Of a stretch of 7,055 bases of DNA, positions 1 through 5,763 are shown one piece after another (the first letter of the stretch is position 1; each line of letters starts with the position of its first letter). The translations under genes were made by a program, and so were the position numbers. This DNA is from Planctomycetota bacterium (lineage in GTDB: Bacteria; Planctomycetota; Phycisphaerae; Sedimentisphaerales; Anaerobacaceae). The stretch spans positions 1 to 7,055 of the forward strand of contig JAFNGF010000090.1 in assembly GCA_017885385.1 (NCBI GenBank). The letters are read 5' to 3'. The notes under the pieces were generated by a model, which was given only the letters and a program-made list of their open reading frames with translations, made no database searches and was not told the DNA's origin.

Positions 1-74
1 GAAAAGATAAAGGCATAGCTGATAAAGAAATTCAGCCCGACAAATAACAGCGACTTTTTGATATTTGTTTTCAT
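1..74 (-). CDS. Partial N-terminus of a secreted or membrane protein, unidentified
   Basis: An ATG on the minus strand at 74-72 opens a frame that stays open to the left edge, giving 24 complete codons. The peptide begins MKTNIKKSLLF and continues with a hydrophobic run containing GLNFF and SYAFIF. This is a lysine-rich n-region followed by a hydrophobic core, as in a signal peptide or first membrane helix. The ATG lies 3 bp after the stop codon of the upstream DUF4185-like gene on the same strand. That spacing suggests one operon and possibly translational coupling, since no clear Shine-Dalgarno sequence precedes it. Nothing of the mature protein is visible, so no function can be given. The frame is short enough that chance cannot be excluded, but composition and spacing favour a real gene. 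Confidence 0.55.
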   Translation of the reverse strand, partial: MKTNIKKSLLFVGLNFFISYAFIF

Positions 75-77
75 CGG

Positions 78-2066
78 TCAATTATCTGAGGGATTTATTG
101 GGCCAATATACTTTTTCGCCACAACGATATCATCGAACCAAACCTTGCTAACCTGTCCGGGCGGCGCCTTGGTGATGTATAGAAGAAGCCACAAAAAATT
201 CAGATTTAACTTCTCTGTGTTGCACCATTGAAAGCCTTCAAATGGCAGGCCGTTGGGGTCGGGATTGAAGCTGTCCCAGATCCACTTGCCCTTAGGGAAA
301 CCTTTGCCCAGGTGACTGATTACCTGCCCATTTTTGGTCCATAGTTTTCCGTCAATCCATATCGCCTGTTCGCCATTACTTTCCGTGACCGGGTTATTCA
401 TCTTCATCATTAGTTCCACGCAAATCCATTTGCCTTTTTCCGCCCGAAGATTCTCGTCGTTGATGAAATCATGGCCCCAGGACTGCCTATCAGGTGACGA
501 TCTCATCCCCATCCAGTACGAGTAAAAATCCCATCGCCATTTTTCGCCGTATGGCTCAACGCCTGTCGTAAACCGTTCGTTGCCGGCTGGGCGGATTCCT
601 GCTCCACCCTGGGGCCAGGGCGTCGAAGGGTTGTAGCCGCCCACGTGGACAAAGTGATGGATCGGAAAGCAATTGGGATCAAATTTCACGTAAAACCGAA
701 AGTAAAGCTGTTCGTAGCCAGGCAAAAGACGCCTGTACAAATGTCCGCCCGTATCTTTTCCGCCGATATGCGACATCAAGAGCGAGCGTTTGCCTGCACT
801 TGCTTTTGGCACATCCTCGGATAGCGACATAATTTCAATATTCGTTACGTTTTCCCAGCGCGACTTTACGGCGTCCAAAGAACCTTCCTCAAAGTTCTCT
901 GCGAAGATTACATCGGGGTCGTTTTCGATCCCTTTATCACGGGCATATTTACCGGCCAGACCCGAACCTGCCTGGGCGGTTTGCCTAATTTCCAAGGTGG
1001 CCTTTTTCACGCAAAAGGTGTATAAATTGCCGTCAAGGCCGGAGTAAAGCAGGTACATAGTTTTGCCATCATTGCTCATCCATTTGGTCGGGAATTTATG
1101 ATGATACGTTCGGCAGTCTTTGCCGTCACTTACCGACCAATGGTCGTTGTAATAAACCGTTGTCCACGGCCCCCACGGCTCACGTGCGTCGAAGACTCCC
1201 AGAGCTGCCGTGTGTGCAGCCATCCGGCCTTTTGGCCGGTGAGAGGTTGTCAAGATGTACCTGCCCAGCGGTGCGTTATAAGTTATAGCTATGCGCTGGA
1301 CGCCGTTAGGGTCGGTGAAGATGGGCCTGCGTAATTCTATATGAGGCGACCAGGTCGGTTTGTCATGCCCGTCAAGGCCGGCGAAAAATTCGTAACGGCT
1401 CCTGTCGGCAGCTTCGTCCTTCGGAACCCTGGCCAGCACAATATCGGGTGAATAGCCGTAGGCGCTATCGTCTGCCTGGGAGACGACATAGACATAATTG
1501 TCTCTTGCGCCGTCGTAATTTTTGCCGAACTGGATGAACTCCGGACAGCCAAAGGTGTAGGAAAAATGCCAGTCAGCCCAATGCCAGTGCGTGCCCAGAT
1601 CGCTCGACCAGGCCAATCTTGAGTTGGTGAAATCGTCGGAACCCAGCAGCTTATAGTTTCTTACGAACATATAGAGAACGCCATCTACCCTCAATAGGCC
1701 GCTTGCCTTGATGCCTTTAGGTCCCCCTCCTTCGGGCGTATCGGCGTCGCTGGCAAAATCTTCGCCGCGAAAGTGTGGAGGGTCTCCGAATATCTTGGCA
1801 AAACCCAGCGACAAATCCGGGTTTTGCTTGTCAAAGCCATCGCCGTCGCCGAAGGCTGTAATTTGAAGGTCGTCATCCGCCCAGGTGATAGGCCAGTTAT
1901 CGCCGGACCCCTGCGGTCCACACTTAATCACCTCTGCATCCCAGGTGAGTTTAGCGACAACAGGGCTTGGCGGATAAGGAGAAGACGAAGCGGCTACCCC
2001 AAAATCACAAAACCCCAGCAGAAACCCGACAAGTAACAGCAGAAACGCCTTAATCGCTTTGTTCAC
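78..2066 (-). CDS. Secreted two-domain protein: DUF4185-like beta-propeller plus jelly-roll (concanavalin-like) domain
   Basis: A 662-residue protein if it starts at the GTG at 2066. That start gives a classic signal peptide: NKAIK, then a leucine-rich core, then GVAAS as a likely signal peptidase I site near residues 24-28. Residues about 33-365 match the DUF4185 family as I know it (GH43-like five-bladed propeller fold): DNWPITWADDD, GDGDGF, KASGLLRVDGVLYMFVRN, SRLAWSSDLG, YEFFAGLDG, FDAREPWGPWTTVY and FPTKWMSNDGKTMYLLYSG. Residues about 385-652 form a second beta-sandwich-like domain, starting VIFAENFEEG and ending VWFDDIVV, with HHFVHVGGYNP and RPAGNERFTTGVEPYG. It resembles concanavalin/LamG or polysaccharide-lyase jelly rolls found in secreted planctomycete-type proteins. 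An export role in binding or cutting polysaccharide is an inference; no catalytic residues were assigned. The frame extends upstream to an ATG at 2222 (strong Shine-Dalgarno, 714 aa) and a TTG at 2360 (760 aa). I prefer 2066 because it places one signal peptide directly before the first domain, but 2222 is a serious alternative. Confidence 0.8.
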   Translation of the reverse strand: MNKAIKAFLLLLVGFLLGFCDFGVAASSSPYPPSPVVAKLTWDAEVIKCGPQGSGDNWPITWADDDLQITAFGDGDGFDKQNPDLSLGFAKIFGDPPHFRGEDFASDADTPEGGGPKGIKASGLLRVDGVLYMFVRNYKLLGSDDFTNSRLAWSSDLGTHWHWADWHFSYTFGCPEFIQFGKNYDGARDNYVYVVSQADDSAYGYSPDIVLARVPKDEAADRSRYEFFAGLDGHDKPTWSPHIELRRPIFTDPNGVQRIAITYNAPLGRYILTTSHRPKGRMAAHTAALGVFDAREPWGPWTTVYYNDHWSVSDGKDCRTYHHKFPTKWMSNDGKTMYLLYSGLDGNLYTFCVKKATLEIRQTAQAGSGLAGKYARDKGIENDPDVIFAENFEEGSLDAVKSRWENVTNIEIMSLSEDVPKASAGKRSLLMSHIGGKDTGGHLYRRLLPGYEQLYFRFYVKFDPNCFPIHHFVHVGGYNPSTPWPQGGAGIRPAGNERFTTGVEPYGEKWRWDFYSYWMGMRSSPDRQSWGHDFINDENLRAEKGKWICVELMMKMNNPVTESNGEQAIWIDGKLWTKNGQVISHLGKGFPKGKWIWDSFNPDPNGLPFEGFQWCNTEKLNLNFLWLLLYITKAPPGQVSKVWFDDIVVAKKYIGPINPSDN

Positions 2067-2219
2067 TGTTTGCCCCGCCGTTGAAATCCACTTGATTTTT
2101 TTGCGACCGAGACTTGAAAACAGTAGTGCTTGTCTGTTACAGTTTGTTCTCTCGGCTGCACTCGGTACAGACCCTAAAAGAACGATATAGACCACTATAA
2201 GGACGTGGGGGATAAAAGT

Positions 2220-2233
2220 CATCAGACCCCTCC
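2220..2233 (-). promoter_or_regulatory. Strong Shine-Dalgarno and ATG upstream of, and in frame with, the DUF4185-like gene
   Basis: Read on the minus strand, GGAGGGG occupies 2233-2227 and an ATG sits at 2222-2220, so GGAGG has a 6-nt spacer. This is a better ribosome binding site than the GGGG before the GTG at 2066. The peptide from this ATG starts MTFIPHVLIVVYIVLLG and has its own AXA-like site (PSAAE). Translation from here would put two hydrophobic segments in tandem. It decides between a 714-aa and a 662-aa product, or could mark a short leader. Confidence 0.45.
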
Positions 2234-2363
2234 ATGCAACTCCTTTGCCTAAGCCTTGCTGATAGTAAGCTTGGTATCTGTTTGCTATCTGGTTCTTGCG
2301 TCCCGCGTGTGGACCCCGCCAACGAAATAGCAAGTAACCCAGGTTTTTCTTTGCAGGCAAAAG

Positions 2364-2384
2364 CCCCGACCACAGGCGTTGGGG
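2364..2384 (-). terminator. Hairpin after the small-gene cassette, possible weak terminator
   Basis: CCCCGAC (2364-2370) faces GTTGGGG (2378-2384) across a 7-nt loop. As minus-strand RNA the stem has four G-C pairs, one mismatch, then two more pairs, followed by CTTTTG. It lies 24 bp past the stop of the last small gene, where a terminator would be expected. The U-tract is only four bases, so it may instead be a dispersed hairpin element like those at 3356 and 5563. Confidence 0.35.
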
Positions 2385-2408
2385 TAACTTTATCGTTTTA
2401 CCTCGTTA

Positions 2409-2708
2409 TCAGTAATGTTTCGTCTTTGCTCTATGCTTTTTGGGCAGCAGTGGAATTAAACAGCGTAAGGCCTTATTCACAGATTCTGAGTCTCGAAAAT
2501 ACGCTTGAACATCTGGCTCTAAAACAACTGCATCTGCTTTCGGCATCACGTCCTTAACGATAGTTTTTCCACCCGTCTTATGAGCAGTGATCGTATATCC
2601 AGCCTGCATGGTTCTGTAATGCTTACCACGGACTCCACCTCTAAAATCATATTCGGCACGCATGTCCTTGTTCGCTCGCCGTACCATTTTATTCATTGCC
2701 TGCTTCAT
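2409..2708 (-). CDS. Small basic protein with YDF-GVRGK motif, antitoxin-like (hypothetical)
   Basis: A 99-residue protein from the ATG at 2708, preceded by GAGGAAA at a good distance on the minus strand. The frame opens 12 codons further up, inside the end of the preceding gene, but that start has no comparable ribosome binding site. The N-terminus is basic (MKQAMNKMVRRANKDMR). Next come AEYDFRGGVRGKHYRTMQAGY, then a short beta-rich stretch (TITAHKTGGKTIVKDV), then VVLEPDVQAYFRDSESVNKALR. The YDF...GVRGK stretch followed by LEPDV...F.DSESVN.ALR resembles a widespread unnamed family of small bacterial proteins, often next to toxin-like genes. The last part is reminiscent of short antitoxins in which residues DSESVN begin a helix. 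It starts 28 bp after the DUF2283 gene and is probably in the same transcript. A regulatory or antitoxin role is inferred from context only. Confidence 0.72.
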   Translation of the reverse strand: MKQAMNKMVRRANKDMRAEYDFRGGVRGKHYRTMQAGYTITAHKTGGKTIVKDVMPKADAVVLEPDVQAYFRDSESVNKALRCLIPLLPKKHRAKTKHY

Positions 2709-2736
2709 AAAGTTTCCTCTTCGGCGGAGCGTCTTG

Positions 2737-2964
2737 TTAGCCAAATTTTTGAGTTATTAAATCTTTGTCAAATTCAAGTGAGTAAGATAGAACTGTTCTT
2801 AAATCCATCTTTTTAGAGGCATTTAGGATTTCTATACTTACAATCTTATCTTGCGAAGTAGTATCTATATTAACACCTTCAGAAATTTCTATAACTCCAT
2901 CCGGCGTATCATCTCCCAACTTTAAATATAAAGCATCTACTTCATCGTCATAATATACTTTCAT
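2737..2964 (-). CDS. DUF2283 family protein, putative antitoxin
   Basis: A 75-residue protein covering the whole DUF2283 family length. The hallmark start is present: MKVYYDDEVDALYLKLGDD, followed by EISEGVNIDTTSQDKIVSIEILNASKK, which matches the family's usual pattern of YD.e.DALYi, then sEGV..D, then vvgIEiLdAS. DUF2283 genes are often paired with DUF4258 or similar small RelE-like genes, where the DUF2283 protein is taken to be the antitoxin. Here it follows a DUF4258 gene with a 4-bp ATGA overlap. Its Shine-Dalgarno (AAGGA) lies within the upstream gene's last codons, so the two are probably translationally coupled at a fixed ratio. The order is toxin-like gene first, the reverse of the most common type II layout. 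The sequence is AT-rich compared with the flanking large genes. Family assignment is firm; the antitoxin role is inferred. Confidence 0.87.
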   Translation of the reverse strand: MKVYYDDEVDALYLKLGDDTPDGVIEISEGVNIDTTSQDKIVSIEILNASKKMDLRTVLSYSLEFDKDLITQKFG

Positions 2965-3191
2965 ATTTTCCTTCCCTTCTTCAAAGGATAACTTGTTACT
3001 ATTGTTATTATATCATTTTCAACGGCAATTACAATTTTTAGGGGATACTTAAATCCCTCCACATTCTCTAGAACTTCATGTATCCCCTGACCAGATAAGT
3101 CTTTGTTTTCAAGAACCTCTGAAATTATGGATTCCGAGATGTTGTATAATTTTGCTCTTCTTTTTGCATGACGAGAGAATTTAATCTTCAT
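2961..3191 (-). CDS. DUF4258 family protein, putative RelE-like toxin
   Basis: A 76-residue protein from the ATG at 3191. It begins MKIKFSRHAKRRAKLYNIS, matching the DUF4258 signature of a phenylalanine, then SxHA..R, then R.I. It continues with a helix (ESIISEVLEN) and a beta-rich half (LKIVIAVENDIITIVTSYP) ending KKGRKI. DUF4258 proteins are thought to share the small alpha/beta fold of the RelE/ParE and BrnT groups and are frequently annotated as toxins. Activity here (mRNA cleavage or otherwise) is not shown. It is the first gene of a three-gene unit and overlaps the DUF2283 gene by 4 bp. Its ATG lies 42 bp after the tRNA-Gln gene on the same strand, so read-through from the tRNA promoter is possible. 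I see no strong Shine-Dalgarno before it. AT-rich base composition suggests acquisition. Confidence 0.85.
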   Translation of the reverse strand: MKIKFSRHAKRRAKLYNISESIISEVLENKDLSGQGIHEVLENVEGFKYPLKIVIAVENDIITIVTSYPLKKGRKI

Positions 3192-3233
3192 AAATCAAGT
3201 CTACTTTCCCGGCACATCGGCAAATAACATATA

Positions 3234-3304
3234 CTGGGGAACGAGGATTCGAACCTCGACTAACTGATCCAGAGTCAGTGGTGCTGCCTTTACACTATTC
3301 CCCA
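3234..3304 (-). tRNA. tRNA-Gln (anticodon CUG)
   Basis: A complete 71-nt cloverleaf reads on the minus strand. The acceptor stem TGGGGAA pairs with TTCCCCA. The D-arm is GTG...CAC. The anticodon arm is ACTGA-CTCTGGA-TCAGT with CTG as anticodon. The variable loop is TAGT and the T-arm is CGAGG-TTCGAAT-CCTCG. The discriminator base is G, as expected for glutamine tRNAs, and the weak first pair (T-A) is also typical. CCA is not encoded: the next bases are TAT. It sits between the helicase gene and the small-gene cassette on the same strand. Confidence 0.95.
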
Positions 3305-3318
3305 AAGAGTTTAAGAGC

Positions 3319-3335
3319 CTGCCGACGGCCGGCAG
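3319..3335. repeat. GC-rich palindromic element
   Basis: CTGCCG (3319-3324) and CGGCAG (3330-3335) form a 6-bp stem around a 5-nt loop, with GCCGGC nested inside. It stands 15 bp upstream of the tRNA-Gln 5' end. It could be a dispersed palindrome, part of the tRNA promoter region, or a small RNA structure. Only one copy occurs in this window. Confidence 0.4.
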
Positions 3336-3355
3336 AACACCGCGTAAAACAGGAA

Positions 3356-3374
3356 CCCCACGTGAAACGTGGGG
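3356..3374. repeat. REP-like hairpin ending GGGGCTAAA, possible terminator of the helicase gene
   Basis: CCCCACGT (3356-3363) and ACGTGGGG (3367-3374) form a perfect 8-bp stem with a 3-nt loop, followed on the plus strand by CTAAAT. A second hairpin at 5563-5585 has the same layout and the same GGGGCTAAA end. This one lies 40 bp past the helicase stop codon. In minus-strand RNA the stem is followed by TTCCTGTTTT, a poor U-tract. It may slow or end helicase transcription, but its form fits a dispersed intergenic palindrome better. Confidence 0.55.
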
Positions 3375-3413
3375 CTAAATATTTATAAACACATTACAGT
3401 ATACGTTCCAGGC

Positions 3414-5480
3414 TCACGTGCGTCCAACAAAATCCCCGGGACCAGCCTCGACATCCGGTTCTTGGCCGCCATACTCATAGCGGGCTGGTCCGCCTATCAA
3501 ATGCGGCAGGCCCTCGTCAAGCTCCATCTGCTCGGTTAAATCCTGCCCGATTTCCGTCAGGAACCGGCTGGGCTTCATCATCACCAGACTCCGCGACCGG
3601 CTGCGATAAACCATCGGCACAACCAGATACACCTCGTCCTTTGCCCTGGTCACCGCGACGTGAAAAACTCGCCGTTCCTCTTCTTGCTCCTCGTTCGTAT
3701 TTAAGGCCATATCGGTGGGAAACCTGCCGTCGGCAAGCCAGGGAATGAAAACGATCGGCCACTCCAATCCTTTTGCCTGGTGCACGGTGCTGAGAGTGAC
3801 AAATTCCTGCTCCGCCGGTCCGGTTACGACAGTCTCGCCGGAAAATTCGCCCGCCAGAGCAACGTCTGCCAAGAATGCCTCCAGCGTACTATACTGGGCA
3901 GCAAAGTTAGCCAGAGCCCTGATGTCCTCTCTGCGAAGGTCGGCGCCATCATAATGAGAGACAAGATAGTTGTCATAGAAGTCACGCAATATAGTATCAA
4001 TAATCTCAGCCGGGGCTTTTAGCTGCTCTGACTTTTTGACCAGATTCATAAGCTCCAAATAGAATGGCCTGGCACTTGCCGGAAGAAGGTTAGCCGTATC
4101 TGACTGCAGGGCCGACTTTAGCGGGTTATCTGACTGGCTGATATGCACCCAAATTTTGCGCGATAAAGCGCTGCCTATTCTGGGCAGCATTTTGAGTACT
4201 CGCAGCCAGGCAAGCTCGTCCTGTCGATTCTGCAATATGCGCATAAAGCACAGCACGTCTTTCATGTGGGCCTGCTCGAAGAATCGCAGGCCGCCGCGAA
4301 CATGAAACGGGATATTTCGCCGCTGAAGCTCCAGTTGAATCTCAAGACTGTGCCAGTGGCTGCGATACAGCACCGCAATATCGTTTAGGTTCCGCCCCTC
4401 ATCGAGAAGATGCAGCGTGTATTCGGCGATAAAGCATGCCTGCACGAAGTGGTCCTGGCTGGTAACAACCGCCGGCTTGAGCCCAGCGGGCCTTATTGCG
4501 TGGAGGTCTTTGGGCAGCCGTCGGCTGTTTTGCGCTATGCTGGCATTGGCAAGCGCCAGTATTTGGGGCGTTGAGCGATAGTTGGTTTCCAGTTTGTATT
4601 CTCTGGCATCCGGATAGCGCTGCTTGAAAGTGATAATATTTTCAAAACTCGCCCCCCGAAAGCTGTATATGGATTGCGAATCGTCGCCCACCACCGCAAG
4701 GTTGCGATGCCTGGCGGCAAGAAGGTCTACTATCGTTCCCTGAATAGCGTTGGTGTCTTGATACTCGTCGACCAGGACGTGCAGAAACTGATTGGCGAGT
4801 AATTTTCGGATGTCTTCGTGGTCGCTGAGAAGCCGCAGCCACGCACTAAGTAAATCGTCAAAATCCAGTAATTGCCGCTCTCGCTTCTTAGCCGCGTAAA
4901 GAACCAGCACCTTTTCGATCTCGGTGGCTTCTTGAATAAACATCGGGTAGCGCCTTGCGAGCACCGCATCCAACGGCTCGACCGTATTCTGCACGAAGCT
5001 GGAGATGGCAGCGAGCACCGCCTTTTGCGGAAATCGTCTTTTGCGAATATCTACGCCGGCTTCCTGAACGCAGGAAGCTATCAGGTCTCTTGCATCTTCT
5101 CGGTCCAATATCGTAAAGTCCGGCGAAATGCCCAGCACTTTTCCATGCTGGCGGAGAATCCGGTTGGCTATGTGGTGGAATGTGCCGCCCCAGATATCGC
5201 GGGTCTTATGTTTGACAAGCAGCTCTACCCGGCTGAGCATTTCGCGGGCGGCGCGGTTGGTAAACGTGACCAGCATTATGCGTGATGGGTCTACACCATT
5301 GTGGACAAGCCAGGCTAGGCGGTACGTTAAGGCTCGCGTTTTGCCGCTTCCGGCTCCCGCTACTACGAGCATCGGGCCGCCCGGTGCGGTGGCTACAGCC
5401 AACTGCTCCTGGTTGAGGTCAGCCGCGAAGTCTATCGCATCTGCCGCTGTTCTTGATGTAAGAGTAAATTTCCTGGCCAT
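3414..5480 (-). CDS. UvrD/PcrA-type superfamily 1 ATP-dependent DNA helicase
   Basis: A 688-residue protein from the ATG at 5480, starting MARKFTLTSRTAADAIDF. All hallmark SF1A motifs are present in order: Q motif LNQEQ (22-26); Walker A AGAGSGKT (41-48); Ia TFTNRAAREM (about 72-81); II/Walker B VDEYQDT (237-243); III GDDSQSIYSFRG (265-276); IV NYRS (300-303); V TVHQAKGLEW (565-574); VI VFHVAVTRA (605-613). It should unwind DNA 3'-to-5' using ATP in the cytoplasm, in excision repair, mismatch repair or clearing of replication blocks. No RecB-like nuclease domain follows motif VI; the protein ends about 75 residues later in an acidic tail. The frame continues upstream to ATGs at 5528 (704 aa) and 5651 (745 aa). 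The longest form would translate through a REP-like hairpin, and 5528 has no Shine-Dalgarno. 5480 has a weak one (AGG and GGA within 13 nt), and its product starts right at the family's usual N-terminus. It could be called UvrD, PcrA or Rep; which one is not decided here. Confidence 0.93.
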   Translation of the reverse strand: MARKFTLTSRTAADAIDFAADLNQEQLAVATAPGGPMLVVAGAGSGKTRALTYRLAWLVHNGVDPSRIMLVTFTNRAAREMLSRVELLVKHKTRDIWGGTFHHIANRILRQHGKVLGISPDFTILDREDARDLIASCVQEAGVDIRKRRFPQKAVLAAISSFVQNTVEPLDAVLARRYPMFIQEATEIEKVLVLYAAKKRERQLLDFDDLLSAWLRLLSDHEDIRKLLANQFLHVLVDEYQDTNAIQGTIVDLLAARHRNLAVVGDDSQSIYSFRGASFENIITFKQRYPDAREYKLETNYRSTPQILALANASIAQNSRRLPKDLHAIRPAGLKPAVVTSQDHFVQACFIAEYTLHLLDEGRNLNDIAVLYRSHWHSLEIQLELQRRNIPFHVRGGLRFFEQAHMKDVLCFMRILQNRQDELAWLRVLKMLPRIGSALSRKIWVHISQSDNPLKSALQSDTANLLPASARPFYLELMNLVKKSEQLKAPAEIIDTILRDFYDNYLVSHYDGADLRREDIRALANFAAQYSTLEAFLADVALAGEFSGETVVTGPAEQEFVTLSTVHQAKGLEWPIVFIPWLADGRFPTDMALNTNEEQEEERRVFHVAVTRAKDEVYLVVPMVYRSRSRSLVMMKPSRFLTEIGQDLTEQMELDEGLPHLIGGPARYEYGGQEPDVEAGPGDFVGRT

Positions 5481-5562
5481 TTTGTCCAACCTGTCGCGCT
5501 CAACTGCCTGTTGGCTCTTCTTTACCATAGGCGAACGCGTGTGTAAAGACCATAAGTATCCT

Positions 5563-5585
5563 GCCCCCAGCACAGGTCTGGGGGC
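5563..5585. repeat. REP-like hairpin ending GGGGGCTAAA
   Basis: GCCCCCAG (5563-5570) and CTGGGGGC (5578-5585) form a perfect 8-bp stem with a 7-nt loop, followed by TAAAC on the plus strand. Its layout and 3' end match the hairpin at 3356-3374. It lies in the 283-bp divergent region between the helicase start (5480) and the ankyrin-serpin gene (5764). The rest of that region shows no further gene and no clear promoter boxes. Confidence 0.55.
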
Positions 5586-5749
5586 TAAACACCTTGTGCA
5601 CTTGTTCTCTTTTCCGCCTTTTTTCTTGCTCTTTCCAACAATTCCGGCCATAATATTTCCAGTAGCGGCGAGACCTCGCAGCTTTGATCTTCTTTCACTT
5701 GTTGTTCTTTGGTCCCGACATCATTGAGCCGGCAGATAGTAACTTAATC

Positions 5750-5755
5750 GGAGGG
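5750..5755 (+). promoter_or_regulatory. Ribosome binding site of the ankyrin-serpin gene
   Basis: GGAGGG ends 8 nt before the ATG at 5764. It is the strongest plus-strand Shine-Dalgarno near this gene and fixes the start, which also places a complete lipoprotein signal at the N-terminus. Confidence 0.85.
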
Positions 5756-5763
5756 AACTAAAA

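Larger units (their letters stand above)
2067..2408. other. Spacer with in-frame upstream extension of the DUF4185-like gene; no confident gene
   Basis: This stretch of about 340 bp separates the DUF4185-like gene from the small-gene cassette. On the minus strand the frame of the downstream gene stays open through it to a TTG at 2360. The encoded residues do not look like a conserved domain, apart from a hydrophobic segment (LIVVYIVLLGSVPSAAE) just after an ATG at 2222. It most likely holds the promoter and leader of the secreted-protein gene plus a hairpin at its right end. I could not identify convincing -35/-10 boxes. Open frames on the plus strand here have no recognisable content. Confidence 0.5.

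Noticed and set aside
1224..1239. Perfect hairpin CCGGCC-TTTT-GGCCGG
   Set aside because: It lies in the middle of the DUF4185-like coding sequence, encodes ordinary residues (HRPKGR region), and has no U-tract or regulatory context.
1029..1383. Short repeated string GTCAAGGCCGG at about 1033 and 1370
   Set aside because: Both copies encode the GLDG motif of propeller blades; this is explained by protein repeats rather than a mobile or regulatory element.
2137..2373. Minus-strand open frame of 78 codons in the spacer, in a different frame from the secreted-protein gene
   Set aside because: It has no domain-like content and overlaps the leader region and hairpin.
2378..2390. GGGGTAAC as a possible copy of the tRNA-Gln 3' end (attachment-site remnant)
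   Set aside because: Only a few bases agree with the tRNA end, too short to distinguish from chance.
2234..2557. Plus-strand open frame of 107 codons spanning the spacer and the YDF-motif gene
   Set aside because: It has no recognisable domain or ribosome binding site, and it is antisense to a better supported small gene.
4872..5285. Plus-strand open frame of 137 codons opposite the helicase
   Set aside because: It is fully antisense to conserved helicase coding sequence and has no family resemblance.
5128..5727. Plus-strand open frame of 199 codons opposite the helicase start
   Set aside because: It is antisense to conserved helicase motifs (Walker A region), has no recognisable domain, and has a composition typical of a shadow frame.
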